From JBEKVE01 sp049514335 (GTDB lineage Bacteria; Actinomycetota; Acidimicrobiia; Acidimicrobiales; UBA8190): a stretch of DNA of 36,576 nucleotides. Position 1 is the first letter of the stretch. Each line of letters starts with the position of its first letter. The notes under the pieces were generated by a model that saw nothing but the letters and a program-made list of their open reading frames with translations, did not search any database and had not been told where the DNA came from. Shown piece by piece: positions 1-7,137 of the stretch. The stretch lies in contig JBEKVE010000007.1 in assembly GCA_049514335.1 (NCBI GenBank), forward strand, positions 1 through 36,576, read 5' to 3'. The position numbers and the translations under genes are program-made.

Positions 1-449
1 AGCTGTCGGCCTCCCACCTCATGGACGTCGCCCGCTCGGAGAAGGTCACCCTGGCGGCCAGCCAGTCGGGAGGCTTCATCTTCCCGTCGTTCCTGCCCGC
101 CTTCGACGGCGCCGCCACCCTGGTGAACCTGGTGGCGCTGCTGACCGCCAGCGGGCGGACCCTGTCCGAGCTGGTGGGTGCCATGCCGCCGGTGCGCATC
201 GCCCACCAGTCGGTCCACACGCCGTGGGACCAGAAGGGGATGCTCATGCGGACCCTGGTGGAGCGGTCCCAGGGGCGCGAACTCGTGCTCGTCGACGGGG
301 TCAAGGTCCTGGAGGACGACGGGTGGGCCCTCGTGCTCCCGGACCCGGAGGAGCCGCTGACCCACGTATGGGCGGAGGCACCCAGCGCGTCCCGGGCGGA
401 GGCGCGGGTGGCCGAGTACACCACCCGGCTCGAGCACCTGCTCCACTGA
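1..449 (+). CDS. phosphomannomutase-type protein, C-terminal part (5' end outside window)
   Basis: The reading frame is open from the first base of the window (codons from position 3), so the gene begins upstream. The fragment has the C-terminal features of alpha-D-phosphohexomutases: a substrate-loop-like GGFIFPSFLPAFDG stretch, then a segment ending TPWDQKGMLMRTL, then the last domain with DGVKV and GWALVLPDPEEP. The last two blocks resemble actinobacterial proteins in which a nucleotidyltransferase is fused to a phosphomannomutase-like domain (mannose-1-phosphate guanylyltransferase/phosphomannomutase). Such proteins supply sugar nucleotides for cell-envelope glycans. Whether this copy carries the N-terminal nucleotidyltransferase cannot be seen. 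The loop lacks the usual GExSGH form, so catalytic competence is uncertain. It ends 81 bp before gcvH, which has its own promoter. Confidence 0.75.
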   Translation, partial: LSASHLMDVARSEKVTLAASQSGGFIFPSFLPAFDGAATLVNLVALLTASGRTLSELVGAMPPVRIAHQSVHTPWDQKGMLMRTLVERSQGRELVLVDGVKVLEDDGWALVLPDPEEPLTHVWAEAPSASRAEARVAEYTTRLEHLLH

Positions 450-516
450 CGTCGGGGTGCCGCCGGCGGCCCCCGACGGCACCGTGACCGGGACGGCGGC
501 CCCGGCGCGGGTCGGG

Positions 517-522
517 TAGGGT
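517..522 (+). promoter_or_regulatory. -10 element for gcvH, near-leaderless
   Basis: TAGGGT lies 8 nt before the gcvH ATG, so transcription should start at or within a few bases of the start codon. No convincing -35 hexamer is visible. No glycine riboswitch fits in the short space upstream. Confidence 0.5.
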
Positions 523-530
523 CGGGCGCC

Positions 531-911
531 ATGAACGTGCCTGACGATCTGCGCTATTCGAGTGACCACGAATGGGCCCGGGCGACCGGCGACCGCATCC
601 GGGTGGGGATCACCGACTACGCCCAGGACGCACTCGGCGACGTGGTCTTCGTGGATCTGCCGGACCCGGGCGCGACGGTCGAGCCCGGCGGGCTGATCGG
701 GGAGGTCGAGTCGACCAAGTCCGTGTCGGAGATCTACGCCCCGGTGAGCGGTGAGGTGGTGGCCGTGAACACTGCGCTGGCAGACGCCCCGGAGCTGCTC
801 AATTCGGACCCCTACGGGGCCGGATGGATCAGCGAGATCGCCCCCACGGAGCCCGGGGCGCTCGACGGACTCCTCGATGCGGCCCGCTACACCGAGCTCA
901 TCTCGGCGTAG
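531..911 (+). CDS. gcvH: glycine cleavage system H protein
   Basis: This is the lipoyl carrier protein of the glycine cleavage complex. It shuttles the aminomethyl group from P protein to T protein and is reoxidised by dihydrolipoyl dehydrogenase in the cytoplasm. The 126-residue length is normal. The N-terminus has YSSDHEWA, followed by GITDYAQDALGDVVFVDLP. The lipoylation site is VESTKSVSEIYAPVSG with Lys63 as the modified residue. The C-terminus has the LNSDPYGAGWI block. The ATG at 531 is supported by family length and by the -10 element at 517-522. No gcvT or gcvP is in the window. The position next to garA and an ftsR-like gene is the conserved actinobacterial arrangement. Confidence 0.95.
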   Translation: MNVPDDLRYSSDHEWARATGDRIRVGITDYAQDALGDVVFVDLPDPGATVEPGGLIGEVESTKSVSEIYAPVSGEVVAVNTALADAPELLNSDPYGAGWISEIAPTEPGALDGLLDAARYTELISA

Positions 912-940
912 GCCAGGGCCGGCGGGCTCGGGGGAAGGAC

Positions 941-946
941 TAGCGT
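941..946 (+). promoter_or_regulatory. -10 element for garA, leaderless
   Basis: TAGCGT is followed after 7 nt by GTG 954. This spacing matches other leaderless starts in the window and favours GTG 954 over the in-frame GTG 945, which would overlap the -10 hexamer. Confidence 0.5.
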
Positions 947-953
947 GGACGGC

Positions 954-1427
954 GTGTTCTGCAACAACTGCGGGCATCGCAACCCGACGGGCGCCAACTT
1001 CTGCTCGTCGTGCGGCGCGGTGCTCACGGTCGGGGCGTCCGACGCCACCATCACCCTCCATCCCGTCGACGCGCAGGGCGAGTCGGGGGAGGACGAGCTG
1101 AGCGTGACCATGCCCGACCGGCCGAGCGGTGCCGGGTTGCTCGTGGTCAAGCGCGGCCCCAACGCGGGGACGAGGTTCGACCTCGTGGCCGACGTCACGC
1201 GTGCGGGGCGCCACCCCGAGAGCGACATCTTCCTGGACGACATCACCGTGTCGCGCCGCCACGCCGAGTTCATGAAGAGCCACCAGGGCTACACGGTGCG
1301 TGACGTGGGATCGCTGAACGGCACCTACGTCAATCGTGAGCGGATCGAGGAGGCGGTGCTGGCATCGGGCGACGAGGTCCAGATCGGCAAGTTCAAGCTC
1401 GTCTACCTGGCGGCGGCCGACGAGTGA
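954..1427 (+). CDS. garA: zinc-ribbon FHA-domain protein, GarA/OdhI-like metabolic regulator
   Basis: The FHA domain closely resembles mycobacterial GarA: LLVVKRGPNAG, GRHPESDIFLDD, SRRHAEF, SLNGTYVNRE and GDEVQIGKF appear in order. From family knowledge, GarA/OdhI proteins are phosphorylated by Ser/Thr kinases. In the unphosphorylated state they inhibit 2-oxoglutarate dehydrogenase, and in mycobacteria they also affect glutamate dehydrogenase and glutamate synthase. This copy starts with a CxxC-x10-CxxC zinc ribbon (Cys3, 6, 17, 20), as I recall for streptomycete homologues, rather than the mycobacterial N-terminus. No ETTS phospho-motif is present. Thr32 and Thr34 in DATITLHP are possible replacements. 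The GTG at 954 (157 residues) is chosen from the leaderless -10; GTG 945 would add three residues. It lies 42 bp after gcvH. Confidence 0.85.
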   Translation: MFCNNCGHRNPTGANFCSSCGAVLTVGASDATITLHPVDAQGESGEDELSVTMPDRPSGAGLLVVKRGPNAGTRFDLVADVTRAGRHPESDIFLDDITVSRRHAEFMKSHQGYTVRDVGSLNGTYVNRERIEEAVLASGDEVQIGKFKLVYLAAADE

Positions 1428-1449
1428 GCACGCCACTGCGGACAGCGAC

Positions 1450-2625
1450 ATGAGCGGTCGGACGTACCTGTCCATCGGGGACGTGCTGGCTCTGCTGCGC
1501 CAGGAATTCCCCGACGTCACCATCTCCAAGATCCGGTTCCTCGAGAGCCAGGGCCTGGTCGACCCGGAGCGCACGCCGTCGGGATACCGCAAGTTCTACG
1601 ACGCCGACGTGGAGCGGCTTCGCTGGGTGCTGCGCCAGCAACGCGAGCACTTCCTGCCCCTGAAGGTGATCAAGGGCCGCCTCGACCAGGAGGACCCCGA
1701 CGCCGACGAGACCAACGGGCTGAGCGCCGAGGCCGACGGGGCACGGGCACCCGGTGCCGAGCGCCCCGAGCCGGTCCTGGTGGGACGGGCGAGCGGGCGC
1801 GGCGCGCCGGGCCCGGCCGGAGCGGAGCTCCCGGGGTTCGAGGAGCGCGTCGTGCCGCGGGCCGGTGACGGCCGGATGGCGGCCGGCGCCCAGCGTGGTG
1901 GCGCGGCACCGTCGGGACGGGCCGTGGCCGGCGCCGTGTCGGGTGGCGCCGGCGCGCGGGGACCGGGGGTTGCCGTCCGCCGGTCGCCGGTCGAGGCGGC
2001 CAGGCCCCTGGCCCCGTCGGGTTCCGCCCCGGGCGCAGCCGGTGGCGCCAAGGGCGCAGCGGGTGCGACACCGGTGGGCGGGGGAGACGGCGGGGCGCGG
2101 GCCGCCGCCAACCGGGGCGCGCCGTCGCGTCCGGGCGCCGGCCGGTCGTCGGGCGCCGGGGTGGCCGATGGCCCTGCCCCCGATGCGTCACCCACCGCGG
2201 CCGGCGGATCGGCGCTGGGTGCGGCGTCGCTCCCCGTGCTGTCGGGTACCGACATGACCGCCGAGGAGCTGGCCCAGGCGAGCGGCCTCGACCTGGCGTC
2301 GGTGCAGGAGCTGCAGTCCTACGGGCTCGTGTCAGCGCGCATGATCGGGGGCGTGGCCTACTACGACGAAGACGCCCTGGTGGTGGCGCGCATGGCGGCG
2401 GGGTTCGCGCGCTACGGCGTGGAAGCCCGCCACCTCCGCCTGCACAAGCACGCCGCCGAGCGCGAGGCCGGGTTCATCGAGCAGATCGTGCTGCCGCTGC
2501 TCAAGCAGCGGAATCCCGAAGCCCGCCAGCGGGCGCACGACGAGGTGGCCGAGCTCACCCGCCTCGGCCAGGGCGTGCGGGAGGTCCTGCTGCGCAACGC
2601 TCTGCGCGACCAGCTCGGCGGGTGA
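1450..2625 (+). CDS. MerR-family regulator, FtsR-like, with a very long low-complexity linker
   Basis: The N-terminal domain (about residues 1-75) is a MerR-type winged helix: YLSIGDVLALL, KIRFLESQGLVDPERTPSGYRKFYDADVERL. The C-terminal 120 residues (about 269-391, from MTAEELAQASG) form the second helical module typical of the Rv1828/FtsR group. In Corynebacterium FtsR activates ftsZ, and position after garA supports membership in that group. Rv1828 is about 250 residues, whereas this protein is 391, because a Gly/Ala/Pro/Arg-rich linker of roughly 175 residues (about 1720-2250) separates the domains. The frame stays open through the linker and both ends match the family, so I read an insertion, not a frameshift. 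ATG 1450 is the first start giving the normal N-terminus. The stop overlaps the hpt start by 4 nt. Confidence 0.8.
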   Translation: MSGRTYLSIGDVLALLRQEFPDVTISKIRFLESQGLVDPERTPSGYRKFYDADVERLRWVLRQQREHFLPLKVIKGRLDQEDPDADETNGLSAEADGARAPGAERPEPVLVGRASGRGAPGPAGAELPGFEERVVPRAGDGRMAAGAQRGGAAPSGRAVAGAVSGGAGARGPGVAVRRSPVEAARPLAPSGSAPGAAGGAKGAAGATPVGGGDGGARAAANRGAPSRPGAGRSSGAGVADGPAPDASPTAAGGSALGAASLPVLSGTDMTAEELAQASGLDLASVQELQSYGLVSARMIGGVAYYDEDALVVARMAAGFARYGVEARHLRLHKHAAEREAGFIEQIVLPLLKQRNPEARQRAHDEVAELTRLGQGVREVLLRNALRDQLGG

Positions 2626-3191
2626 CGGGGCCCCACGGCGCCCCCCAGGTCCTTCACGACCGTCACGAGCTGGCCGGCGCCGTCGCCCGATTGGGAGCCG
2701 AGGTCTCGGCCGCCCACCCCGACGGGGTCCTGCTGGTGGCGGTGTTGAAGGGCAGCATCCTCTTCCTGGCCGATCTGGCGCGCCAGATGTCGGCACCGTG
2801 TCAGGTCGACTTCCTGGCCATCTCGTCCTACGCGGCGGGCACGGGGCGGGTGCGCATCGTCAAGGACCTCGACCTGGACGTGCACGGCCGGGCCGTCGTC
2901 CTGGTGGAGGACATCGTCGACACCGGGCTCACCTGCACCTACGTGCTGGGCGAGCTCGGGCGCCGGGGCCCGGCGTCGCTCGAGGTGTGCACGCTGTTCG
3001 ACCGCCGCGTCCGCCGGATCGTGCCCGTGCCCGTGCGGTTCACCGGCTTCGAGGCCGGAGACGACCTGCTCCTCGGGTACGGGCTCGACGTCGGCGGTCG
3101 CTACCGCAACCTGCCCTTCGTCGCGACAGGTGACCCCGGGACCCTCGAATCCGACCCCGACGCGTATGTCGGAGCCCTCTACGGGCGGTAA
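2622..3191 (+). CDS. hpt: hypoxanthine(-guanine) phosphoribosyltransferase
   Basis: This cytoplasmic purine-salvage enzyme converts hypoxanthine or guanine plus PRPP to IMP or GMP. Visible family blocks are VAVLKGSILFLADLARQ, the flexible-loop region with ISSYAAGTGRVRIVKDLD, the PRPP-binding VVLVEDIVDTGLT, and the C-terminal base-binding region with GFEAGDDLLLGYGLD and YRNLPFV. At 189 residues it has normal length. The GTG at 2622 overlaps the ftsR-like stop in a GTGA, so translation is probably coupled. It ends 10 bp before the DUF151 gene. In mycobacteria the MerR and DUF151 genes are adjacent, so hpt is an insertion into a conserved cluster. Confidence 0.92.
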   Translation: MTGPHGAPQVLHDRHELAGAVARLGAEVSAAHPDGVLLVAVLKGSILFLADLARQMSAPCQVDFLAISSYAAGTGRVRIVKDLDLDVHGRAVVLVEDIVDTGLTCTYVLGELGRRGPASLEVCTLFDRRVRRIVPVPVRFTGFEAGDDLLLGYGLDVGGRYRNLPFVATGDPGTLESDPDAYVGALYGR

Positions 3192-3201
3192 GTTGCAGGA
3201 C

Positions 3202-3705
3202 ATGGTCGAGGTGCGGCTGAGCGCTGTGCGGGTGGACCTCCAGTCCAATACCCCCGTCCTCCTCCTCACCGAGGCCGAAGGCCTGGGTCGCACCCTGCCC
3301 ATCTTCATCGGGGCGCCCGAGGCCACCGCCATCGCCTTCGCCATCCAGGGCGTGGCCACGCCGCGGCCCATGACCCACGACCTGCTGCGCGACGTGGTCG
3401 AGGCTCTCGGCGCCACCCTCGAGCGCGTGGTCATCACCGAGCTGCGCTCCGCCACGTACTTCGCCGAGCTGCAGCTCAAGAGGGGCGAAGGCGTGCTCAA
3501 CGTGTCGAGCCGGCCGTCGGATGCGGTGGCGTTGGCGGTGCGCACGGGCAGCCCGCTGTACGTGGCTGACGACCTCATGGACGCCGAGGGCATCCTGCTG
3601 CCGTCGGAGGACGAAGACGAGGACGGCGATTCGAACCCCGACGAGCTGGTGGGGGAGTTCCGCCAGTTCCTCGACACCGTCCGCCCCGAGGACTTCAGCT
3701 CCTGA
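3202..3705 (+). CDS. DUF151 bifunctional nuclease family protein
   Basis: The 167-residue protein has the DUF151/BFN fold signature: VRVDLQSNTPVLLLTEAEG, LPIFIGAPEATAIAFAIQG, RPMTHDLLRDVVEALGA and SSRPSDAVALAVRTGSPLYVAD. Plant and bacterial members have been reported to have RNase and DNase activity, and the mycobacterial relative is Rv1829. An acidic tail (EDEDEDGDSNPDE) follows the domain. ATG 3202 is chosen because it gives the family N-terminus and follows an AGGA 5-6 nt upstream; a longer frame from 3130 would overlap hpt. It is the last gene of the gcvH-garA-ftsR-hpt run. The cellular role is not settled. Confidence 0.88.
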   Translation: MVEVRLSAVRVDLQSNTPVLLLTEAEGLGRTLPIFIGAPEATAIAFAIQGVATPRPMTHDLLRDVVEALGATLERVVITELRSATYFAELQLKRGEGVLNVSSRPSDAVALAVRTGSPLYVADDLMDAEGILLPSEDEDEDGDSNPDELVGEFRQFLDTVRPEDFSS

Positions 3706-3724
3706 GAGACTGCCCGCCCGGCGC

Positions 3725-3741
3725 CACCCTTCGCCTGGGTG
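3725..3741 (+). terminator. possible weak hairpin after the DUF151 gene
   Basis: CACCC and GGGTG are separated by 7 nt, 20 nt after the DUF151 stop and just before the lipoprotein ribosome-binding site. There is no T tract. It may end the gcvH cluster transcript, but the stem is short. Confidence 0.25.
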
Positions 3742-3755
3742 CGTGCCGGTGACAC

Positions 3756-3762
3756 GAGGAGG
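3756..3762 (+). promoter_or_regulatory. strong ribosome-binding site of the DUF4232 gene
   Basis: GAGGAGG ends 7 nt before ATG 3770. It is one of the clearest Shine-Dalgarno sites here and decides ATG 3770 over the in-frame ATG 3803. Confidence 0.7.
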
Positions 3763-3769
3763 TGTCGTC

Positions 3770-4447
3770 ATGCCCCGCGCCGCTGTCGGTGGCCCGCGTC
3801 CGATGCCGAGCACCCGGTCGCGCCGGGCACTCGTGCTGTGTGCGCTGGCAGCGACGGCGGGCCTGTCGGCGTGCTCCGGCGGTGGTGGCCCATCGGGCAA
3901 CAGCGGGTCCACCACCACCACGACCGCCACCACGACGGCGGCCTCGTCGACCACCACGGGCTCGACCTCCACCACGGCGGCGTCGGGGTTGACGGCCTGC
4001 GCGGCACGCGACCTGGCGATGGCCGTGACCGGCTCCCAGGGTGCGGCGGGGACGCTCGAGCTCACCATCGGCGTGCGCAACCTGTCGGGCACGACCTGCC
4101 CCATGGACGGCTTCCCGAGCGTGCAGTTGCTCGACGGCTCCGGGGCACAGATCCCCACCCACGTGGTCCAGGGCGGCAGCTACAGCTTCACTGACGTCGC
4201 CCCGGCGGCGTTGACCCTGGCCCCCGGTGCCTCTGCCTCTTTCAACCTGGGCTACTCCGACGTGCCCACGGCGGGGGAGAGCACCTGCCCGACGGCCGCC
4301 ACGATGCAGGTCTTCCCGCCGCACGCGTCGGACGCCGACACCATCACGGTGCAGTCGCTCGTCGTGTGCAACAGCGGCACGGTGACGGTGTCCCCGGTCT
4401 TCGTGCCCGGGTCGGGCGCGCCCACCACCGCTCCGCAGCAGCCCTGA
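3770..4447 (+). CDS. DUF4232 lipoprotein
   Basis: This 225-residue secreted lipoprotein has a basic N-terminus, a hydrophobic stretch (LVLCALAATAGLSAC) and a lipobox ending at Cys35, so it should be anchored to the outer face of the membrane. A Ser/Thr-rich spacer follows (about residues 45-75). The rest is a DUF4232 domain, from LTACAARDLAMAV to the end, with the characteristic GTLELTIGVRNLSGTTC and GYSDVP segments and four cysteines that may form disulfides. The family is common in actinobacteria and its function is unknown. The upstream AGGAGG suggests a leadered transcript. It converges with the reductase gene with only 12 bp between stops, so read-through antisense RNA is likely. Confidence 0.85.
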   Translation: MPRAAVGGPRPMPSTRSRRALVLCALAATAGLSACSGGGGPSGNSGSTTTTTATTTAASSTTTGSTSTTAASGLTACAARDLAMAVTGSQGAAGTLELTIGVRNLSGTTCPMDGFPSVQLLDGSGAQIPTHVVQGGSYSFTDVAPAALTLAPGASASFNLGYSDVPTAGESTCPTAATMQVFPPHASDADTITVQSLVVCNSGTVTVSPVFVPGSGAPTTAPQQP

Positions 4448-4459
4448 CCTGCGGCGTGC

Positions 4460-5458
4460 TCAGGCGCCGCCCACCCGCACGAGGACGCGGCCCCTCACCC
4501 GCGACGCCAGGATGTCGGCGAGGGGACGGGCGACGTCGCCGAGGGCGACCTCGTCCGCCACCAGGTCCTCGAGACGGGCGGGGCGCATGTCGTCGCCCAG
4601 ACGGCGCCACACGTCGCGTCGGCGCGGGGCCGGGGTGAGCACCGAGTCCACGCCGAGCAGCGCCACCGCCCTGGTGATGAAGGGGTAGACGGTGGTGTCG
4701 AGGCCGGAGCCTCCCGTGAGGCCACTGGCGGCGACGGCGGCGCCGTAGCGCAGGCCCCGCACGATCTGGGCCAGGGTGTCGCCTCCCACGCAGTCGACGG
4801 CGCCGGCCCATCGCTCCGGCGCCAGGACGCGCCCGGGGGCCTCGTCGAGATCGCCGCGGCCGATGACCCGGTCGGCCCCGAGGCCCCGGAGCCAGTCGTG
4901 CTCGTCGTGCTTGCCCGTGCTCGCCACCACCTCGTAGCCACGGGCCGCCAGGAGCACCACCGCCACGGAGCCCACGCCCCCCGAGGCGCCGGTCACGAGC
5001 ACCGGCCCGTCCCCCGGACGCAGCCCCCACTGCTCGAGCGCATCGATGGACAGGGCGGCGGTGAACCCGGCCGTGCCGATGACCATGGCGTCGCGCCCCG
5101 AGAGGCCCTGGGGCAGCGCCAGTGCCTGGCCGGCCGGGACGCGGGCGTACCGGGCATAGCCACCGTGCCGGGCCACGCCGAGATCCCCGCCGTGGGCGAG
5201 GACCTCCGTTCCCGGTGCCAGGGCGGGATCGTCGCTCGCCACCACCACGCCGGCGAGGTCGACGCCGGGCACGAGCGGCGAGGTCCGCGCCACGCGGTTG
5301 CCGGGGACGCTCACCATGCCGTCCTTGTAGTTGACCGAGGACCAGGCCACCTCGACCAGGACCTCCCCCCGGGGGAGGTCGTCGAGAGAGAGCTCCTCCA
5401 TGCCGGCGCGCACGTCCTCGCCCTCCTTGCGCACCACGAAGGCGGGGAACCTCTCCAC
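4460..5458 (-). CDS. YhdH/YhfP-family NADPH-dependent oxidoreductase (AcuI-type acrylyl-CoA reductase)
   Basis: This is a zinc-free medium-chain dehydrogenase/reductase of 332 residues. Family blocks include WSSVNYKDGM near residue 40, PLVPGVDLAGVV, a Rossmann motif VTGASGGVGSVAVVLLAARGYEV, STGKHDEHDWLRGLGAD, and CVGGDTLAQI. The YhdH/AcuI group reduces acrylyl-CoA to propionyl-CoA with NADPH; the substrate here is inferred only from family. The zinc-binding residues of classical alcohol dehydrogenases are absent, as expected. GTG 5458 is favoured because TAGGCT lies 7 nt upstream. It is divergently arranged with the GT87-like gene, with 68 bp between starts. Confidence 0.85.
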   Translation of the reverse strand: MERFPAFVVRKEGEDVRAGMEELSLDDLPRGEVLVEVAWSSVNYKDGMVSVPGNRVARTSPLVPGVDLAGVVVASDDPALAPGTEVLAHGGDLGVARHGGYARYARVPAGQALALPQGLSGRDAMVIGTAGFTAALSIDALEQWGLRPGDGPVLVTGASGGVGSVAVVLLAARGYEVVASTGKHDEHDWLRGLGADRVIGRGDLDEAPGRVLAPERWAGAVDCVGGDTLAQIVRGLRYGAAVAASGLTGGSGLDTTVYPFITRAVALLGVDSVLTPAPRRRDVWRRLGDDMRPARLEDLVADEVALGDVARPLADILASRVRGRVLVRVGGA

Positions 5459-5465
5459 GGGCCGA

Positions 5466-5471
5466 AGCCTA
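5466..5471 (-). promoter_or_regulatory. -10 element for the AcuI-like gene, leaderless
   Basis: On the minus strand TAGGCT is followed after 7 nt by GTG 5458. No good -35 is visible. Confidence 0.45.
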
Positions 5472-5513
5472 CGGGTGCAGCCGAAGAGGACCGGACGCCG
5501 GGCGGGGAGCGCC

Positions 5514-5519
5514 TACCAT
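5514..5519 (+). promoter_or_regulatory. -10 element for the GT87-like gene, leaderless
   Basis: TACCAT is followed after 7 nt by ATG 5527. The hexamer contains the first bases of the alternative ATG at 5518, which argues against that start. Confidence 0.5.
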
Positions 5520-5526
5520 GGGGCTC

Positions 5527-7062
5527 ATGTCCAGCGGCCCTGTGGGCCTGCGGCGGGTCGGCCGGGTGATGGCGTCGTGGAGCCCCGTGGAGCGAGACGC
5601 CGTGCTGTACGCCGCCTCGGCCCTCTTTGCCATCGGCACGGCGCAGGCCGCCTCCATCGGCCTCTACCAGCAGTGGGGCCGGCTGGCGGTTGGCCCCTAC
5701 GCCTTCGGCGCCGTGGCCAGCGCGTTCGCCGCCCGCCGTCACCGGCGCAAGGTCCGGGCCGCGCTCGCCCACCCCGAGCGCCGGCCCGTGGTGGCCGACC
5801 ACCTCGACGGGGGCAACGCCCCCACCTGGCACTGGACGGGCCCGCGCGCCGCCATCTTCCTCGTGGTCCTGCTGGGTGCGACCCTCGTGCCCTTGTCGCT
5901 CGAAGTGCTGTGGCGCACCGACCAGGGGGGCACCGCCCACGTCCAGCCCGAGGTGGCGGTGGTGGAGGGCAGCGGCGGCAAGTGGGCGCACGGGCAGGAC
6001 CCCTACACCAAGATCAACCCCAAGTCGCCGCCCAAGGCGCCCCCGGGCCAGCCCGCCTACGACGTCTACAACCCCTACCTGCCCCTCATGTCGGTGTTCG
6101 GCGTGGCCCGGAGCACCGATGCGTCACCGCGTCTCACCGACGCCCGCATCGGGTTCTCGGTCTTCACCATCTTCGTGGTCATCATCGCCATGGCCCTGTG
6201 CCGGGGGCCGACGGGGCCGCGCGTGCTGGCGCTGCAGAGCATGACGGTGTTGCCCACCGCGGCGCTGCCCCTCGCCACCGGGGGCGACGACCTCCCCGTG
6301 GCCGCGCTCATGCTGCTCGGCCTGGTGCTCCTGCAACGAAGACGGCCCTTGTGGGCCGGCGTCGTGCTGGGCGTGGCGGCGTCGATGAAGATCACGGCGT
6401 GGCCGCTCGTGGCCCTCGCCTTCCTGGTGGCCCGGGACCGCGACGGCCGCCGCACCCGCCGGTCCTCGTGGATGGTCATCGCCGGCACCGTCGGGGTCAT
6501 GGTCCCCGCCGTGCTGCCCACCGCGGCCGAGAACCTGTCGGCGTTCATCGAGAACGTCGTGCGCTTCCCGCTCGGGCTGGCCGGCGTGCGTTCGCCGGCG
6601 GCGAGCCCGCTCATCGGGCACGTCGTCGTGTCACTGTTCCCCGGCATCCACCGGCTGTTCACCGTCCTGGTGGCGGGGGTGGGCCTCCTCGTCCTGGGCT
6701 ACGTGCTCGCCCGGCACCGACCGCACACGCCCGCCGCCCTGTCGCGTCTCGTGGCGTGGATCATGACCATCGCCATCCTGCTCGCCCCGGCCACACGCGT
6801 CGGCTACCTGCTCTACCCGGTCGACTTCTTCGTGTGGGCGTGGCTGCTCAAGAGCGAGGAGACCGTCGACCCCGTCCCCGTGCTCGACGACGGATCGCCG
6901 GTGCTCGACGCCCTGGGTGCCCGAGCGCAGGGCGGGCCCGGTGACGCCGGCGACGGGCCCGGCGGGGATCGTTCCCCCGTCTCCACCGGGGCGGGACGGT
7001 CGCGGGCCGGCACCGCCGTCGGCGCCGTCACGGCGGCCCCACGGCGGCCCCTTCCCGCCTGA
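5527..7062 (+). CDS. multi-pass membrane protein, GT87/DUF2029-like glycosyltransferase
   Basis: This 511-residue integral membrane protein has about ten hydrophobic segments. After a segment near residues 115-130 there is a large external loop containing GKWAHGQDPYTKINP and YNPYLPLMSVFG. A G-x-DPY plus Y-x-P loop like this is typical of GT-C polyprenyl-phosphate-mannose-dependent mannosyltransferases (GT87, formerly DUF2029) that build envelope glycans. A later block, LGVAASMKITAWPL, also fits that family. The C-terminal 70 residues are Gly/Ser/Arg-rich and probably disordered and cytoplasmic. Start at ATG 5527 is based on the leaderless -10; ATG 5518 would add three residues. The sugar acceptor is unknown. 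Confidence 0.7.
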   Translation: MSSGPVGLRRVGRVMASWSPVERDAVLYAASALFAIGTAQAASIGLYQQWGRLAVGPYAFGAVASAFAARRHRRKVRAALAHPERRPVVADHLDGGNAPTWHWTGPRAAIFLVVLLGATLVPLSLEVLWRTDQGGTAHVQPEVAVVEGSGGKWAHGQDPYTKINPKSPPKAPPGQPAYDVYNPYLPLMSVFGVARSTDASPRLTDARIGFSVFTIFVVIIAMALCRGPTGPRVLALQSMTVLPTAALPLATGGDDLPVAALMLLGLVLLQRRRPLWAGVVLGVAASMKITAWPLVALAFLVARDRDGRRTRRSSWMVIAGTVGVMVPAVLPTAAENLSAFIENVVRFPLGLAGVRSPAASPLIGHVVVSLFPGIHRLFTVLVAGVGLLVLGYVLARHRPHTPAALSRLVAWIMTIAILLAPATRVGYLLYPVDFFVWAWLLKSEETVDPVPVLDDGSPVLDALGARAQGGPGDAGDGPGGDRSPVSTGAGRSRAGTAVGAVTAAPRRPLPA

Positions 7063-7081
7063 CGCGCCGCGCCCGTCCCGA

Positions 7082-7098
7082 GCGCCCACAGCGGGCGC
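7082..7098. terminator. hairpin between convergent genes
   Basis: GCGCCC and GGGCGC are separated by 5 nt, 20 nt after the GT87-like stop and 40 nt beyond the stop of the minus-strand gene. No T tract follows; it may act as a bidirectional terminator. Confidence 0.35.
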
Positions 7099-7137
7099 GC
7101 CCCACCCCGCGTGCGCAGCCGCGGTCCACCCGGTGGT

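Noticed and set aside
1720..2250. Possible frameshift inside the ftsR-like gene
   Set aside because: The N- and C-terminal domains are in one continuous frame and both are family-like, so an in-frame insertion is the simpler reading.
1596..2255. Minus-strand Pro/Ala-rich ORF opposite the ftsR-like linker
   Set aside because: It is the complement of low-complexity coding DNA, with no start signal and no domain.
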